From Shimia sp. (GTDB lineage: Bacteria; Pseudomonadota; Alphaproteobacteria; Rhodobacterales; Rhodobacteraceae), in assembly GCF_022448905.1 (NCBI RefSeq), contig NZ_JAKVCW010000023.1:1-51081 (forward strand): a stretch of DNA of 51,081 nt, in the 5' to 3' direction. The translations under genes and the position numbers were made by a program. Shown here one piece after another: positions 8,667-18,728 of this stretch (positions within the stretch are counted from its first letter, which is position 1; each line of letters begins with the position of its first letter). The notes under the pieces were generated by a model. The model was not told the origin of the DNA. It searched no databases and saw nothing but the letters and a program-made list of their open reading frames with translations.

Positions 8667-9059
8667 TCACATACCGGGGTCAACCGGCTCGATCACAGCG
8701 CCACCGCCCTCGACCCAGTCTTTGAATCCACCAAGATTGTACACTTCCTGATAGCCCATGTCCTTAAGCAGCTTGCCCGCCAGCGCAGCGCGGCCGCCGG
8801 AGGCGCAGTGCAAAATCACAGCGCGTTCAAACTGCAGCTCCGGGTCGTGGAACTGTGTCGCCGGGTCGGCGCGGAATTCGAGCATGCCCCGCGGGATGTG
8901 GTGGCTGCCCTCGGCGCGGCCATTGGCGGCCAACTCTGGCGCGTCGCGCACATCCAAAAGCAACGCCCCGGCGGCAACTTTGGCCTGCGCGTCAGCAGCG
9001 GAGATTTTCGGGACAACCGCATGGGCGGCTTGCAGAAGGTCGGCGGCGGTGGTCGGCAT
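8667..9059 (-). CDS. Rhodanese-like sulfurtransferase domain protein
   Basis: 130 residues from the ATG at 9059, chosen because AGGAG lies seven bases upstream; the frame is open further upstream but has no ribosome site. A single rhodanese domain: LLLDVRDAPELAANGRAEGS, HHIPRGMLEF, and the active-site loop HCASGGRAA with Cys85 as the persulfide-forming residue, then GYQEVYNLGGFKDWVEGGG. Single-domain rhodaneses move sulfane sulfur or detoxify cyanide or oxidised sulfur species; the specific role here is unknown. It is isolated, with the acyl carrier operon downstream and a long non-coding stretch upstream. Confidence 0.9.
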   Translation of the reverse strand: MPTTAADLLQAAHAVVPKISAADAQAKVAAGALLLDVRDAPELAANGRAEGSHHIPRGMLEFRADPATQFHDPELQFERAVILHCASGGRAALAGKLLKDMGYQEVYNLGGFKDWVEGGGAVIEPVDPGM

Positions 9060-9156
9060 GGGGAACTCCTCTGATGTGTCTGCAATGAGGTTAGGCACAG
9101 CGACGCGCCCTGTTAAGAGGGGATCGCGCATCCGTGCGCCGAGATCAGAAAAGAAA

Positions 9157-9221
9157 GAAGGCGTCAGGTGATGGACGGCAGCGGGTCAAAACACGACCCA
9201 TGCCCACGACCTGACGCCTTC
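9157..9221 (-). terminator. Long stem-loop with T-rich tail on the minus strand
   Basis: A 13-bp perfect inverted repeat (GAAGGCGTCAGGT at 9157-9169 and ACCTGACGCCTTC at 9209-9221) encloses an inner stem (GGGTC 9183-9187 with GACCC 9195-9199). Read on the minus strand it is followed by TTTCTTTTCT, as in an intrinsic terminator. It lies about 100 bp upstream of the rhodanese start, so it would end a transcript coming from the gene-free region to the right rather than a known gene. The plus-strand side has a weaker T-rich tail. Confidence 0.55.
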
Positions 9222-10080
9222 GTTTTGAATGGCCCTCCAAGCAGGTTGCCCCACCCGTCACGCGCATTCATCTCGCGCTGTCCCTTTTGCGCGGCCTCAT
9301 AGCGAGACCACAGGCCAGCCCCAAACGGGACCAGTCCCAACCCGCCCCAAAGATGGGGCAAGCCCATCCGGGCCAGTGCAGCGGGATCTGCTTGGCCTAT
9401 CGCCACAAACGCAGCCCCTATGGAGCCCGCTTCTGGCAAGAGGACAATCACCTCCCCCCAAACCGATGATCAAAGCACCTTGCAGGTGAGGCGCACTGGG
9501 TTGTGCGATCCGTCCGCGTGGTGTTGTCCCTTCTTCCCATCGGCCACCGCTCAGGCGTGTGCCGCCTTCCTGCCTTAGGACCCCGCCGCCGTAGGATGAG
9601 GGCGGCCTGATCTCACAGGCATTTCGGCCAGCGATCCGTCGAATAGTCCAGCGTGGACGACGCGTTGTGGTGGGCCTCAAACGAGGCATCAAACGCGCCT
9701 TGCGAGGTCTGTTCCGGCTAGCCGTCCCTTCCCCGCGCCAGTCACTGGCGGGCATATGCCCTCTCCGGAAGACCTCAGCGTCCCGCGCCGGATCTTGCGA
9801 TCCCTTGCGTTGACTTGATGGTGGGTCAGGAGGGCCGAGTCGGGCAAGAAAAAAGTGACAGTTTTACGAAAGCCGCTGGGGGTAAGCCATTGGGGAAGCT
9901 TGGGGATTTCCTGTGGATAAGCTGGGGATGGGTTGGGAAAGGTGTGCGTTGTGGGGGATTTGGGGAAGGATGGAATTTTGTGGCGGCGCCACGGGCGGAA
10001 TTGGGTTTGGGCAGGTTGCGCGTGGCGGGGTGCACGCGTCTGTCGGGTGTTTTGAGGGTTGCGGCTCGCAACAAAGGGGA
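9222..10080. other. Gene-poor stretch with nested hairpins and a DnaA box
   Basis: No convincing gene here. 9674-9687 is a GCCTC/GAGGC hairpin. 9704-9717 pairs with 9765-9776 (GAGGTC..TTCCGG with CCGGAAGACCTC), enclosing two inner hairpins: CGCCAG/CTGGCG at 9736-9750 and the palindrome GGGCATATGCCC at 9750-9761. 9790-9803 is GGATC/GATCC, with a GCAA tetraloop on the minus strand. This suggests a folded minus-strand RNA ending at the stem-loop at 9157-9221. Further right, 9912-9920 is a perfect DnaA box (TTATCCACA on the minus strand) among repeated GGGGA words. A frame open at 9164-9451 (minus) was considered and not accepted. Confidence 0.4.
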
Positions 10081-10135
10081 GCGCCTGACCCTGGGTGGGT
10101 GCTGAAAGCGCCCTCCCGTGGGGAGGGTCGGGCGC
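10081..10135 (+). repeat. Palindromic intergenic repeat, short form, copy 1
   Basis: Ends GCGCCTGACCC and GGGTCGGGCGC form an 11-bp inverted repeat with one mismatch. The core is GGGTGGGTGC followed by GCGCCCTCCCGTGGGGAGGG, itself a hairpin. Same family as the copies near 14.9, 17.2, 18.6, 19.8, 24.3 and 26.3 kb. Confidence 0.7.
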
Positions 10136-10293
10136 TGCCCGGATTGATCCGGTGGATCAATTCAGGCTTGAACGGACGGAGCCCAAAGGCGCTGCTTGTG
10201 CAAGACACAGGCTTTTAACCTGTAAAACAAGTTGCAGAAAGTGGGTGTATTAAAACCAATTCCGCTCCAATTTCACCACAAACCTAAACCGGT

Positions 10294-11295
10294 TCAATCG
10301 CCGACTAGTGGAGCAACGCTTACAGAGCTAAGCGGCAACGCGGTTACGGCAGATGTCCTGCGGTCCAATACTAGAAGAAAGTCTCTAGATTTGCCGATTA
10401 TGGTCCTTTCCAATTTGACCGTCCCTCCATTTAAACTGACAGAAAGTTCTACTGGCGGCATCTCTTCAACCCTATACGCTCGCCAGCTCCCGGCGAAGAA
10501 AGGAAGAATTAGGACTGCCGCAAGAACCAGCCCGGAAAACACTCTTCCAAGAATTTGTTGCACGCGCTTAAGCCTTCGCAAATCCTTTAAAGACACCTCC
10601 CAGTTCGTCTCAACCTTCGGTCCAGTCGACTTAAACCTCCGACGTAAAAGCATCCAACCGTAGCGGAGAGCCTCATCTTCCGTCATTCCAATCGGTGGTC
10701 CATTGGCGCGAACTTTGTCCGAGAAGCGCAAATAACCCAAGTCGAGTTCTGTAGATTTTTTCTCGTACCAAGTTGGAGCTACCGCTTTCTCGATGTCGTA
10801 CCAAAACCAGCCGAGAAAGCTCGCGATCACAATCGGCGCAATCCAAGCTGCACCGAAATAGAAGTACGAAAACACTACCAACCAAATCAAAACTTTTGTT
10901 GAGGTTTCAAACAATAGGTGCCGACGGAATCGACGTACCACGCTGCGTTTGAAAACCCCAATTGGTAAACTCAAAACCACTACGGCTGAAAAATAGTAAA
11001 CAGCTACAGAAGCTGCAGAAGTTAACAAGATTATCGAACCAAGCTCGAAGAAAAAGCCGTAAAAAAAACGAGCGTCGACCATTTGCTCCAATGGACCGCC
11101 AATTGACCAGACGAAGCTCCAAAACAAAGCATTTGGAGCGGCAATGACGTAAAAATAGAGTGAAACTGTTTTATGGTTTTGCTTTGTCCATTCGACAAGC
11201 TTCGTGATTTGATCCAATTTCATCCCCTCAAAAACAAGAAACAGAAACGCAAAGCTGTCGGTGTTTGAATCGAGACCGCCAGCAACGGACAACAA
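10294..11295 (-). CDS. Membrane protein of unknown function
   Basis: Up to 333 residues. The first codon is a TTG; an in-frame ATG at 11223 (MKLDQITKLVEW) is an alternative, but its GAGGGG touches the ATG, so the start is uncertain. Hydrophobic segments: VSLYFYVIAAPNALFWSFVW, ELGSIILLTSAASVAVYYF, SAVVVLSLPIGVF, LIWLVVFSYFYFGAAWIAPI, and VFSGLVLAAVLILPFFAGSW near residue 255-275. A basic loop (KRSVVRRFRRHL) follows the third segment. The last ~60 residues look like a small soluble beta-rich domain. I do not recognise the family. Base composition is clearly more AT-rich than the neighbours and the gene lies between repeat copies, consistent with transfer. Confidence 0.65.
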   Translation of the reverse strand: MLSVAGGLDSNTDSFAFLFLVFEGMKLDQITKLVEWTKQNHKTVSLYFYVIAAPNALFWSFVWSIGGPLEQMVDARFFYGFFFELGSIILLTSAASVAVYYFSAVVVLSLPIGVFKRSVVRRFRRHLLFETSTKVLIWLVVFSYFYFGAAWIAPIVIASFLGWFWYDIEKAVAPTWYEKKSTELDLGYLRFSDKVRANGPPIGMTEDEALRYGWMLLRRRFKSTGPKVETNWEVSLKDLRRLKRVQQILGRVFSGLVLAAVLILPFFAGSWRAYRVEEMPPVELSVSLNGGTVKLERTIIGKSRDFLLVLDRRTSAVTALPLSSVSVAPLVGD

Positions 11296-11367
11296 TTAGC
11301 CTACCCTCAAGTTTTCCGAAATATCATTAAGTAAGTTGAGCACATTATCACCCGGATCTCTGATCCG

Positions 11368-11493
11368 GATCGCGCCCGACCCCGCCCCCCAGGGCGGGTG
11401 CGATTTTGCAAAGGCTGCAACAGACGGGACGTGGAGGATGTGCGGACAGGGTTGTACCAAGTGGACTGCCGCCCTCGGGGTCGGGCGCGATCC
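11368..11493 (-). repeat. Palindromic intergenic repeat, long form, inverted copy
   Basis: Bounded by perfect 13-bp inverted repeats (GGATCGCGCCCGA at 11368-11380, TCGGGCGCGATCC at 11481-11493) with an inner CCCGCCC/GGGCGGG hairpin. It is homologous over its whole length, in opposite orientation, to 15051-15177. Terminal differences are compensatory between the two. Confidence 0.75.
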
Positions 11494-11532
11494 TTGCGGG
11501 CGGTGGCCATGCGACTGAGGTTGGACAAAGAG

Positions 11533-11558
11533 AAAGGCCGCTCGGTTGAGCGGCCTTT
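11533..11558 (-). terminator. Intrinsic terminator, downstream of lepA
   Basis: 11-bp stem AAAGGCCGCTC/GAGCGGCCTTT with a 4-nt loop. Read on the minus strand it is followed by CTCTTTG after the TTT of the stem. It lies about 100 bp beyond the lepA stop and is the best candidate for ending that transcript. Confidence 0.65.
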
Positions 11559-11655
11559 GGAGGATTGGGGCAGGTGTTGTGTGCCTTAAGGACCGGGGTG
11601 CGCCCGCGAAGGCTTTGCCTTCGCTTCCGCGCACTCGCGCTCGAAACTGGACGAC

Positions 11656-13458
<1,803 letters not shown>

Positions 13459-13553
13459 GTTGCGGGATATGAGGGGGAATCTTGCGTTGGTCAAGCAGCG
13501 CTGTAGGGTGCGGAGCGGGTTATTACTTGAATTTCGACTTGAGTGAGGCAGTT

Positions 13554-14888
13554 TTGTTAGAAATTAGCGCTTCGACCAAACTTATTATTGATGGCGTCTT
13601 TGAAGAGGCATTCAGAGAGGTCGAAGACGTTTTCGAAACGCTGTCGCACCATAGGTGCCAAGACGTCGTTGTAAGGGCAGGATTGAGGTCCTTTTTCGAA
13701 CCAACTCTTCGATCGAGTCGTGACTTGAGTGCAGAGCAATTGAAGGTTTGCAGGGTTCTCGTTCGCTGCATAGCGTTGCTACGAGCCAAACCCATTGACC
13801 GAGGAGCATCAGCTAGGACAGTCTTTGAGCAAACACGCTTGGATGAGCTAGTTATAGCCGCCGGCTCCGGGTCACTCATGGTTGCTACTGCGCTAAAATC
13901 CGGTGACAGAACGGAGATGCTTGCCGCCATACAAGATTTAGCAGCAGGCTTTTCCAATGAGGCGAGGCAGCAACAATTTTCTGCTGCGATTGCTGTTTCT
14001 ACAACTCAGAACGATGCATACAAAATCGTCGCGCAACATTGCGCCAACGAGACCGCGCGCGACTGCTTAGACGGCGACAAGGATATATTCAGAAAACCAT
14101 TGTGGACTACCGACGACGCTTGGCGAAATCATATTCCAGAAAACTCGGCGTTTGAAACTTTCCAGCAAGGTGAAGCCTTCGAGTTTTGGCGCAGATGGTA
14201 CCAAGGTTTTGTCATTGGTCGGCCACTTGATTGGGCGCTGCAAACTCAAGTGGCCTTGATTGACGACGCGGTTTGGGATGCTGGTGCCGAAGCGGTTGCA
14301 GCGGCTATTCGTGAGATCGAAGCAAATCTCGGCGGCCCAGCGCCTTTGGAAGAGAAGGCGCTGCGAGAACACGTAGGGCACTTTTTGACGAACCCAGTAC
14401 TTTCGGCGGCAACCGCTCTCAATGGTGCGGAAACGATTGAGCGTGCAATTTCAGATTACTTGCGAGATGCCCCGGCGAACTGTTTGCCGGAGGATTTAAA
14501 ACACCTTGAAGCGCTGCCACGGCACTTCAAAGCCATTGCGCGTGTGATTGGCAATAAAACCGACGAGGGCGAGAAAGAAAGCCTGCTTGTAGACGAGATT
14601 TCGATGCTGCATGCAAGAGTGACTGAACTGGAAGGGGAACTGGCCGTTGCCAAAAGCAAGGCATTGAAAGGGATCATTTCCCAAGAGGCCGCAAAGTCCT
14701 TTGGCAAAACGATTGGCAGCCCATTGTTCTGGAGCGGCGCGGCAGTGAGTGTGGGCTATTTCTTTGGTGTGGCTCCGAGCGATTTGACGTTGGAGAATTT
14801 CCGCAACTACGTGGCTGAGTTGTTGCGCGCTAACGCGGAAACTGCCCCACCGGCTCAGCCGCCGCTGCTATCCAGTATCGACGTTTGA
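13554..14888 (+). CDS. Hypothetical protein with C-terminal coiled coil and hydrophobic segment
   Basis: The frame is open from 13482, inside the lepA 5' end, but the TTG at 13554 has GAGG five bases upstream and gives about 444 residues. The middle contains [38 protein letters not shown], a tryptophan-rich pattern I have seen in uncharacterised alphaproteobacterial proteins. Residues after ~360 are a helical heptad stretch ([20 protein letters not shown]), followed by a glycine-rich hydrophobic segment ([19 protein letters not shown]) that may insert in the membrane. No catalytic motif is visible. The gene is more AT-rich than lepA, consistent with transfer. Function unknown. Confidence 0.65.
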   Translation: MLEISASTKLIIDGVFEEAFREVEDVFETLSHHRCQDVVVRAGLRSFFEPTLRSSRDLSAEQLKVCRVLVRCIALLRAKPIDRGASARTVFEQTRLDELVIAAGSGSLMVATALKSGDRTEMLAAIQDLAAGFSNEARQQQFSAAIAVSTTQNDAYKIVAQHCANETARDCLDGDKDIFRKPLWTTDDAWRNHIPENSAFETFQQGEAFEFWRRWYQGFVIGRPLDWALQTQVALIDDAVWDAGAEAVAAAIREIEANLGGPAPLEEKALREHVGHFLTNPVLSAATALNGAETIERAISDYLRDAPANCLPEDLKHLEALPRHFKAIARVIGNKTDEGEKESLLVDEISMLHARVTELEGELAVAKSKALKGIISQEAAKSFGKTIGSPLFWSGAAVSVGYFFGVAPSDLTLENFRNYVAELLRANAETAPPAQPPLLSSIDV

Positions 14889-14906
14889 GAGAAGATCGAG
14901 AGAGCT

Positions 14907-14953
14907 GCGCCCGACCCTAGGTGGGTGCAAAGCGCCCTCCTGGGGGGAGGGTC
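14907..14953 (+). repeat. Palindromic intergenic repeat, short form, truncated copy
   Basis: Carries the family's left end (GCGCCCGACCCTAGGTGGG) and core (GCGCCCTCCTGGGGGGAGGG). The right-hand TCGGGCGC end is replaced by CCCTCTCGGGACC, so the terminal inverted repeat is broken. Confidence 0.6.
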
Positions 14954-15050
14954 CCTCTCGGGACCTTGCTGCGCAAGGCCCTGCCGGCAATGGGGCGCGG
15001 CGCGGCTTTGCCGAGCCGTACTGTTGCCGCTGAAGGCAAGCTGCAACTAA

Positions 15051-15177
15051 GGATCGCACCCGATCCCGAGGGCGGCTCTCCGTTTGGCGCGTCTCTGTCC
15101 ACGCATTCCACACATTCCGTCTAGCGCAGACGTCGCGAAATCGCACCCGCCCTGGGGGGCGGGGTCGGGTGCGATCC
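15051..15177 (+). repeat. Palindromic intergenic repeat, long form
   Basis: Perfect 13-bp terminal inverted repeats GGATCGCACCCGA/TCGGGTGCGATCC and an inner CCGCCCTGGGGGGCGGGG hairpin. Full-length inverted partner of 11368-11493. Confidence 0.75.
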
Positions 15178-15483
15178 GTCACGCTGAGCGCGACGGTTTG
15201 AAGGTTGGCGGATTGGCGCACAGAAAACCTTGGCTGGGAGTGTGTCGGGTACTCGAGGTCCAAGCCCCCCTTCCCCCACAAACTTGTGACCACAAAACCG
15301 CTGGCCTTTGCCCACCCCAGCCTCTAAGGACGCCGTCCCGCACAGGCTTTGTGCGTGGACCTGCCGGGAACTTCCGGGCATCCCCCTTGATAACGCGCTT
15401 TTCTGACCCAAGATTCTGGGCCAGGGTTGGGGCACGCGCGGGATCAACAACACGCGCCCCCTTTATTGTCAGGGAAGACATTC

Positions 15484-17142
15484 ATGCGTCGGCGATTGAC
15501 CACTTTGATGTGTGCGGATTTGGTAGGGTATTCGGCCCTGATGGGCGAGGACGAGGCACTGGCCGTGGCCTCGGTGCAGGAGCTGCGCAAGAAACATCTG
15601 GAACCTGTCGCCAAGGATCACGGCGGCGAGGTGCTCAAACGCATGGGCGACGGCTGGATTCTGGCCTTTCCCAGCGTGGAAGAGGCGCTCGATTGTGCCG
15701 AAGAGGTGCAGAGCCGCCTGGCGGAGCATGAGGTGATCAAGCTGCGCATTGGCTGTCACATCGGTGAGATTGTCGAGGATGAGGCGGATTTCTACGGCAA
15801 TGGGGTGAACATTGCCCAGCGGATTGAAACCGAAGCGCCTCCCGGTGGGGCGATGTTCAGCGAAGACCTGTTTCAGGCGCTCTCTGCCGAGCGGCAGGAA
15901 GAGCTCAAAGACGTGGGTGTGTTCAATCTGAAAAACATTGCCAAGCCGATCCGCCTGTATCAGTGGCGGCCTGCCAACCTGACTACTGCGCCGGACAAGG
16001 GCGCCTTGCCGTCGGTGGGGTTTGAGCAGTTTGTGGCGGCGCCGGAAACGCCGGACAATGCGGCGATTGCCGATGATCTGCACGATGGGTTGGTGCAGCT
16101 GTCGCTGAAACGCACCGGGGTGACAACCGTGGACACGGAAAGCCTTGAGGCGACCCCGCCGGATTTCCTGATCCGGGGGCGGCTGCGGGTTGCTGGCACG
16201 CGGGCGCGGTTCACCATGTCGTTGATCTTGCGCGAAGAAATGCAAACGCTATGGACCGGCACCTATGAGGGTGATCCAAGTGATCCCTTTGCCTTTGTCG
16301 ACGAGTTGATGCCACGGCTTGAGGGCGATGTGCGTTTGCAGACCATCCAACGGGATGGCGACCGGTTGGCGCATCTGAGCCTGAACCAGTTGAGCGTGTC
16401 AGAGCTGCGGGCGCGGGCGGCGTCGATGTTTTTCAAACAGACCATTCCAAGCTGGGAGGACGGGCTGGCGGCGCTGGACCGGGCGGTTCTGCTGAGCCCC
16501 GGGGACGGCATGTCGCTGGCGATGCGGGCACAAAGTCGGTTGAACCTGAGCGCTGTGAAGTTTTCACAGCTGGAGCCCGAAGTGCTGACACAGATGGGCA
16601 AAGACCTCGATGTGGCGGTGGCGGAATGCCCCACCAGCGACTTTGTGTTCTGGGCGCGTGGGGCATACCGATTGAAAGTGTTGGGTGATTTGCAGGGCGC
16701 GGCGTCCGACATTGCGCGGTCGCGTGAGATCAACCCGAACTTCATTGGCATAGTGGATCTTATTGCCCAGAAGGCGTTTTTGGCAGGCGACTATGAAGGC
16801 GCGTTGGATGCGCTGAGTGCCTATGAAGAGATGGGCAGTGAGGACCCGTTCCGCATCAACCGGTTGTGTTTCAACGCCCGAGTGCTTTTGGGCGCAGGTC
16901 AGGCGGAGGCGGCACATGTGGCTGCGCTTGAGGCGGCGGATGTGAGCCCGATGGATCGTGGTATTCAGCTATTGAAGGCTTTGGCCTGTCAGAAGGCCGG
17001 TGATACCGTTGGCCTCAAGGCCGCGCGGGCGGCGGCGGCGGACCTACCCAAGGCGCCGTCGGTGGCCATCAACCGGTTGGCACTGCCCGACGATTTGGCG
17101 TGGTTGAACGACGCGCTGCACCCGGAAGCGGAGCCGGTTTGA
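15484..17142 (+). CDS. Class III adenylate/guanylate cyclase with C-terminal TPR-like repeats
   Basis: 552 residues from the ATG at 15484, which follows GGAAG; the frame is open upstream without a ribosome site. Residues ~1-165 are a class III cyclase catalytic domain: metal-binding Asp12 in MCADLVGYSALM and Asp56 in KRMGDGWILAF, and the transition-state Asn/Arg in FYGNGVNIAQRIE, so catalysis looks intact. Residues ~180-310 resemble the linker domain common in such proteins (FLIRGRLRVAGTRARFTMSLI). The remainder is helical, with TPR-like repeats (GDLQGAASDIARSREINPN, GDYEGALDALSAYEEMG). It should make cAMP or cGMP in response to a protein or ligand bound by the C-terminal region. There is no membrane segment, so it is cytosolic. 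Confidence 0.9.
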   Translation: MRRRLTTLMCADLVGYSALMGEDEALAVASVQELRKKHLEPVAKDHGGEVLKRMGDGWILAFPSVEEALDCAEEVQSRLAEHEVIKLRIGCHIGEIVEDEADFYGNGVNIAQRIETEAPPGGAMFSEDLFQALSAERQEELKDVGVFNLKNIAKPIRLYQWRPANLTTAPDKGALPSVGFEQFVAAPETPDNAAIADDLHDGLVQLSLKRTGVTTVDTESLEATPPDFLIRGRLRVAGTRARFTMSLILREEMQTLWTGTYEGDPSDPFAFVDELMPRLEGDVRLQTIQRDGDRLAHLSLNQLSVSELRARAASMFFKQTIPSWEDGLAALDRAVLLSPGDGMSLAMRAQSRLNLSAVKFSQLEPEVLTQMGKDLDVAVAECPTSDFVFWARGAYRLKVLGDLQGAASDIARSREINPNFIGIVDLIAQKAFLAGDYEGALDALSAYEEMGSEDPFRINRLCFNARVLLGAGQAEAAHVAALEAADVSPMDRGIQLLKALACQKAGDTVGLKAARAAAADLPKAPSVAINRLALPDDLAWLNDALHPEAEPV

Positions 17143-17151
17143 GTTAGGACG

Positions 17152-17275
17152 TCGCGCGACCGCGGGTGGGCGACCTGCCCTCAAAGAAAAGCCACAGCGA
17201 CCTGCCAAATTCGCCACACAGAATAGATGTGCCAAACACTTGCAAAATCGCCCGCCCATGGGGGCGGTCGGGCGA
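17152..17275 (+). repeat. Palindromic intergenic repeat, long form, between cyclase and arsJ
   Basis: Ends TCGCGCGA and TCGGGCGA (one mismatch as inverted repeat), with CGCGGGTGGGCGA at left and TTGCAAAATCGCCCGCCC then GGGGGCGGTCGGG at right. TTGCAAAATCGC is shared with the long copy near 11.4 kb. Confidence 0.6.
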
Positions 17276-17305
17276 TGCCCGGTGGCCTGCGGCCTTTCTT
17301 CCGGG

Positions 17306-18562
17306 CTAAAGAGTGCGCAGCCGTCTCGCCGCGAGCCAACTGAGCGCGGACATGATCGCTGCGGTGAACAAGCAAAGCCACAACCCGCCGATCTGATAGC
17401 TGACACCAGAGAGCAACGTGCCCAAAAGGCGGCCTGCAGCGTTGGACATGTAGTAGAAGCCCACATCCATGGTGACGCGCTCGTCCGAGGTGAAGGCGAG
17501 GATCAGGTAGCTGTGTACCGAAGAGTTCACCGCGAAGACAAAGCCGAAGATCAGCAGCCCCAGGATCAGGATGGCAGTGAGCGCGTTGGAGGTGTCGAGC
17601 AGCAGCACGGCGGCGGTGAGGGCCAGCGGGATCAGGGTGAGGTAGCCGACCCAGTTGATCGCCTTTTGCACAACCTCATCGGTGGTGGCGTTGGCAGCTT
17701 TGAGGATGCGCGGGGCGTTGCCTTGTACCGCGCCATAAAGGATGATCCACACCGCCATGAAGATGCCGATGACGAAGAAGGCTTCTCGGCGGCCTTCCGC
17801 GGTGCCGTCTGACAGCACGGCGTTGAAGTAGACCGGGATGCCGACCACAAACCAGACGTCGCGCGCACCGAAAAGGAACATGCGGGCCAATGAGAGCCGA
17901 TTGACGTTTTTGTCTTTGGAAAAGACCTGGGAGAACTTCGTCTTTTTGGAGCCTTGCGGCAGGCCGGAGGGCATGAAGATCACCACTCCCGCGAGGATCA
18001 CCGTGAGGATGATGGCCATGCCCCAGACGGAGGCTTGAAAGCCCCAGATGGCAAGCAGCGCGGCGCCGAGGAAGAAGCCGCAGCCTTTCACGGCATTTTT
18101 TGAGCCGGTCAGCAGGGCAACCCAGCGGAAGAGCCCCCCGCCCACTTTGGGGGCGAGCAGTTTCACGGCGGATTTGGACGACATCTTGGAGAGGTCTTTG
18201 GCCACGCCGGAGGCGCCCTGCACGCACATCACAAAAATCACCGAGGCGGTCACGCCCCAGGCGGGGTCGAGTTGCGCCAAGGCGATCAGCGCGAGGATTT
18301 GGATGGTGAGGCCGGCGTAGAGCGTGGACGTCAAGCCAAAGCGCGCGGCGATCCAGCCTGCGGAGAGGTTGGTGACGATGCCCATGACCTCATAAAGCAG
18401 GAACAGGTAGGCCAATTGGATGGGCGAGAAACCCAGACCGTTGAAATGCAGAAGCACCAACATGCGCAGCGCGCCGTCGGTGAGCATAAAGGCCCAATAG
18501 GCGGCGGTGACGGTGATGTAGGCGGCGAGGCCGTCTGGTTTGTCAGTCTGGGAGTCGGTCAT
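17306..18562 (-). CDS. arsJ: MFS efflux permease ArsJ (1-arseno-3-phosphoglycerate exporter)
   Basis: 418 residues with about 12 membrane helices and an MFS pattern: YWAFMLTDGALRMLVLLHFN, LFLLYEVMGIVTNLSAGW, VQGASGVAKDLSKMSSKSAVK. These match ArsJ, which is known to export 1-arseno-3-phosphoglycerate, formed when a dedicated GAPDH uses arsenate instead of phosphate; the product then breaks down to arsenate outside the cell. The gapdh gene directly upstream on the same strand is the characteristic ArsJ partner, which makes the assignment firm. It is the last gene of the arsenic operon, separated from gapdh by a 130-bp palindromic repeat. Confidence 0.92.
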   Translation of the reverse strand: MTDSQTDKPDGLAAYITVTAAYWAFMLTDGALRMLVLLHFNGLGFSPIQLAYLFLLYEVMGIVTNLSAGWIAARFGLTSTLYAGLTIQILALIALAQLDPAWGVTASVIFVMCVQGASGVAKDLSKMSSKSAVKLLAPKVGGGLFRWVALLTGSKNAVKGCGFFLGAALLAIWGFQASVWGMAIILTVILAGVVIFMPSGLPQGSKKTKFSQVFSKDKNVNRLSLARMFLFGARDVWFVVGIPVYFNAVLSDGTAEGRREAFFVIGIFMAVWIILYGAVQGNAPRILKAANATTDEVVQKAINWVGYLTLIPLALTAAVLLLDTSNALTAILILGLLIFGFVFAVNSSVHSYLILAFTSDERVTMDVGFYYMSNAAGRLLGTLLSGVSYQIGGLWLCLFTAAIMSALSWLAARRLRTL

Positions 18563-18574
18563 GGCGGTCTCTGA

Positions 18575-18704
18575 GGGCCGCGCCCGAGCCTAGGTGGGCG
18601 CAAGGAACAATGGAAATTGCCACCCGACTCGCGCAACAACCAACGAAGGTGATTGATGCAACGTCGCACATGCGCCCTCCTGGGGGGAGGGTCGGGCGCG
18701 GCCC
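18575..18704 (+). repeat. Palindromic repeat, long form, between gapdh and arsJ
   Basis: Perfect 13-bp terminal inverted repeats GGGCCGCGCCCGA (18575-18587) and TCGGGCGCGGCCC (18692-18704), and a core GCGCCCTCCTGGGGGGAGGG hairpin. It lies inside the operon, in transcribed spacer RNA. Confidence 0.7.
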
Positions 18705-18728
18705 GTGCCAGAGGCACGAGCCAAAGGG

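Larger units (their letters stand above)
14889..15483. other. Intergenic stretch with two repeat copies, no gene
   Basis: Contains a damaged short repeat (14907-14953), a full long repeat (15051-15177) and, from about 15180 to 15480, GC-rich sequence with small hairpins (for example CCGGGAACTTCCGG near 15362) and no coding pattern. Overlapping frames here lack ribosome sites and coding bias. The promoter of the cyclase gene should lie in the last 100 bases; I see no clear consensus. Confidence 0.5.

Noticed and set aside
9164..9451. 95-residue minus-strand frame (GTG start) in the region upstream of the rhodanese gene
   Set aside because: Its 3' end runs into the strong stem-loop at 9157-9221, the GGGGGGAG sequence touches the start codon, and no family is recognisable. 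It may be a chance frame in a GC-rich stretch.
9460..9810. RNase P RNA, tmRNA, SRP RNA or cobalamin riboswitch
   Set aside because: Hairpins prompted the idea, but the conserved GAAAGTCCGG, tag-peptide, GGAAGGAAGC-type and B12-box signatures are absent.
9887..9975. Chromosomal origin of replication
   Set aside because: Only one consensus DnaA box, no AT-rich unwinding stretch, and none of the genes usually near alphaproteobacterial origins are present.
17306..18562. Generic sugar or drug MFS transporter
   Set aside because: Adjacent dedicated gapdh and the ars operon, with matching sequence motifs, support ArsJ.
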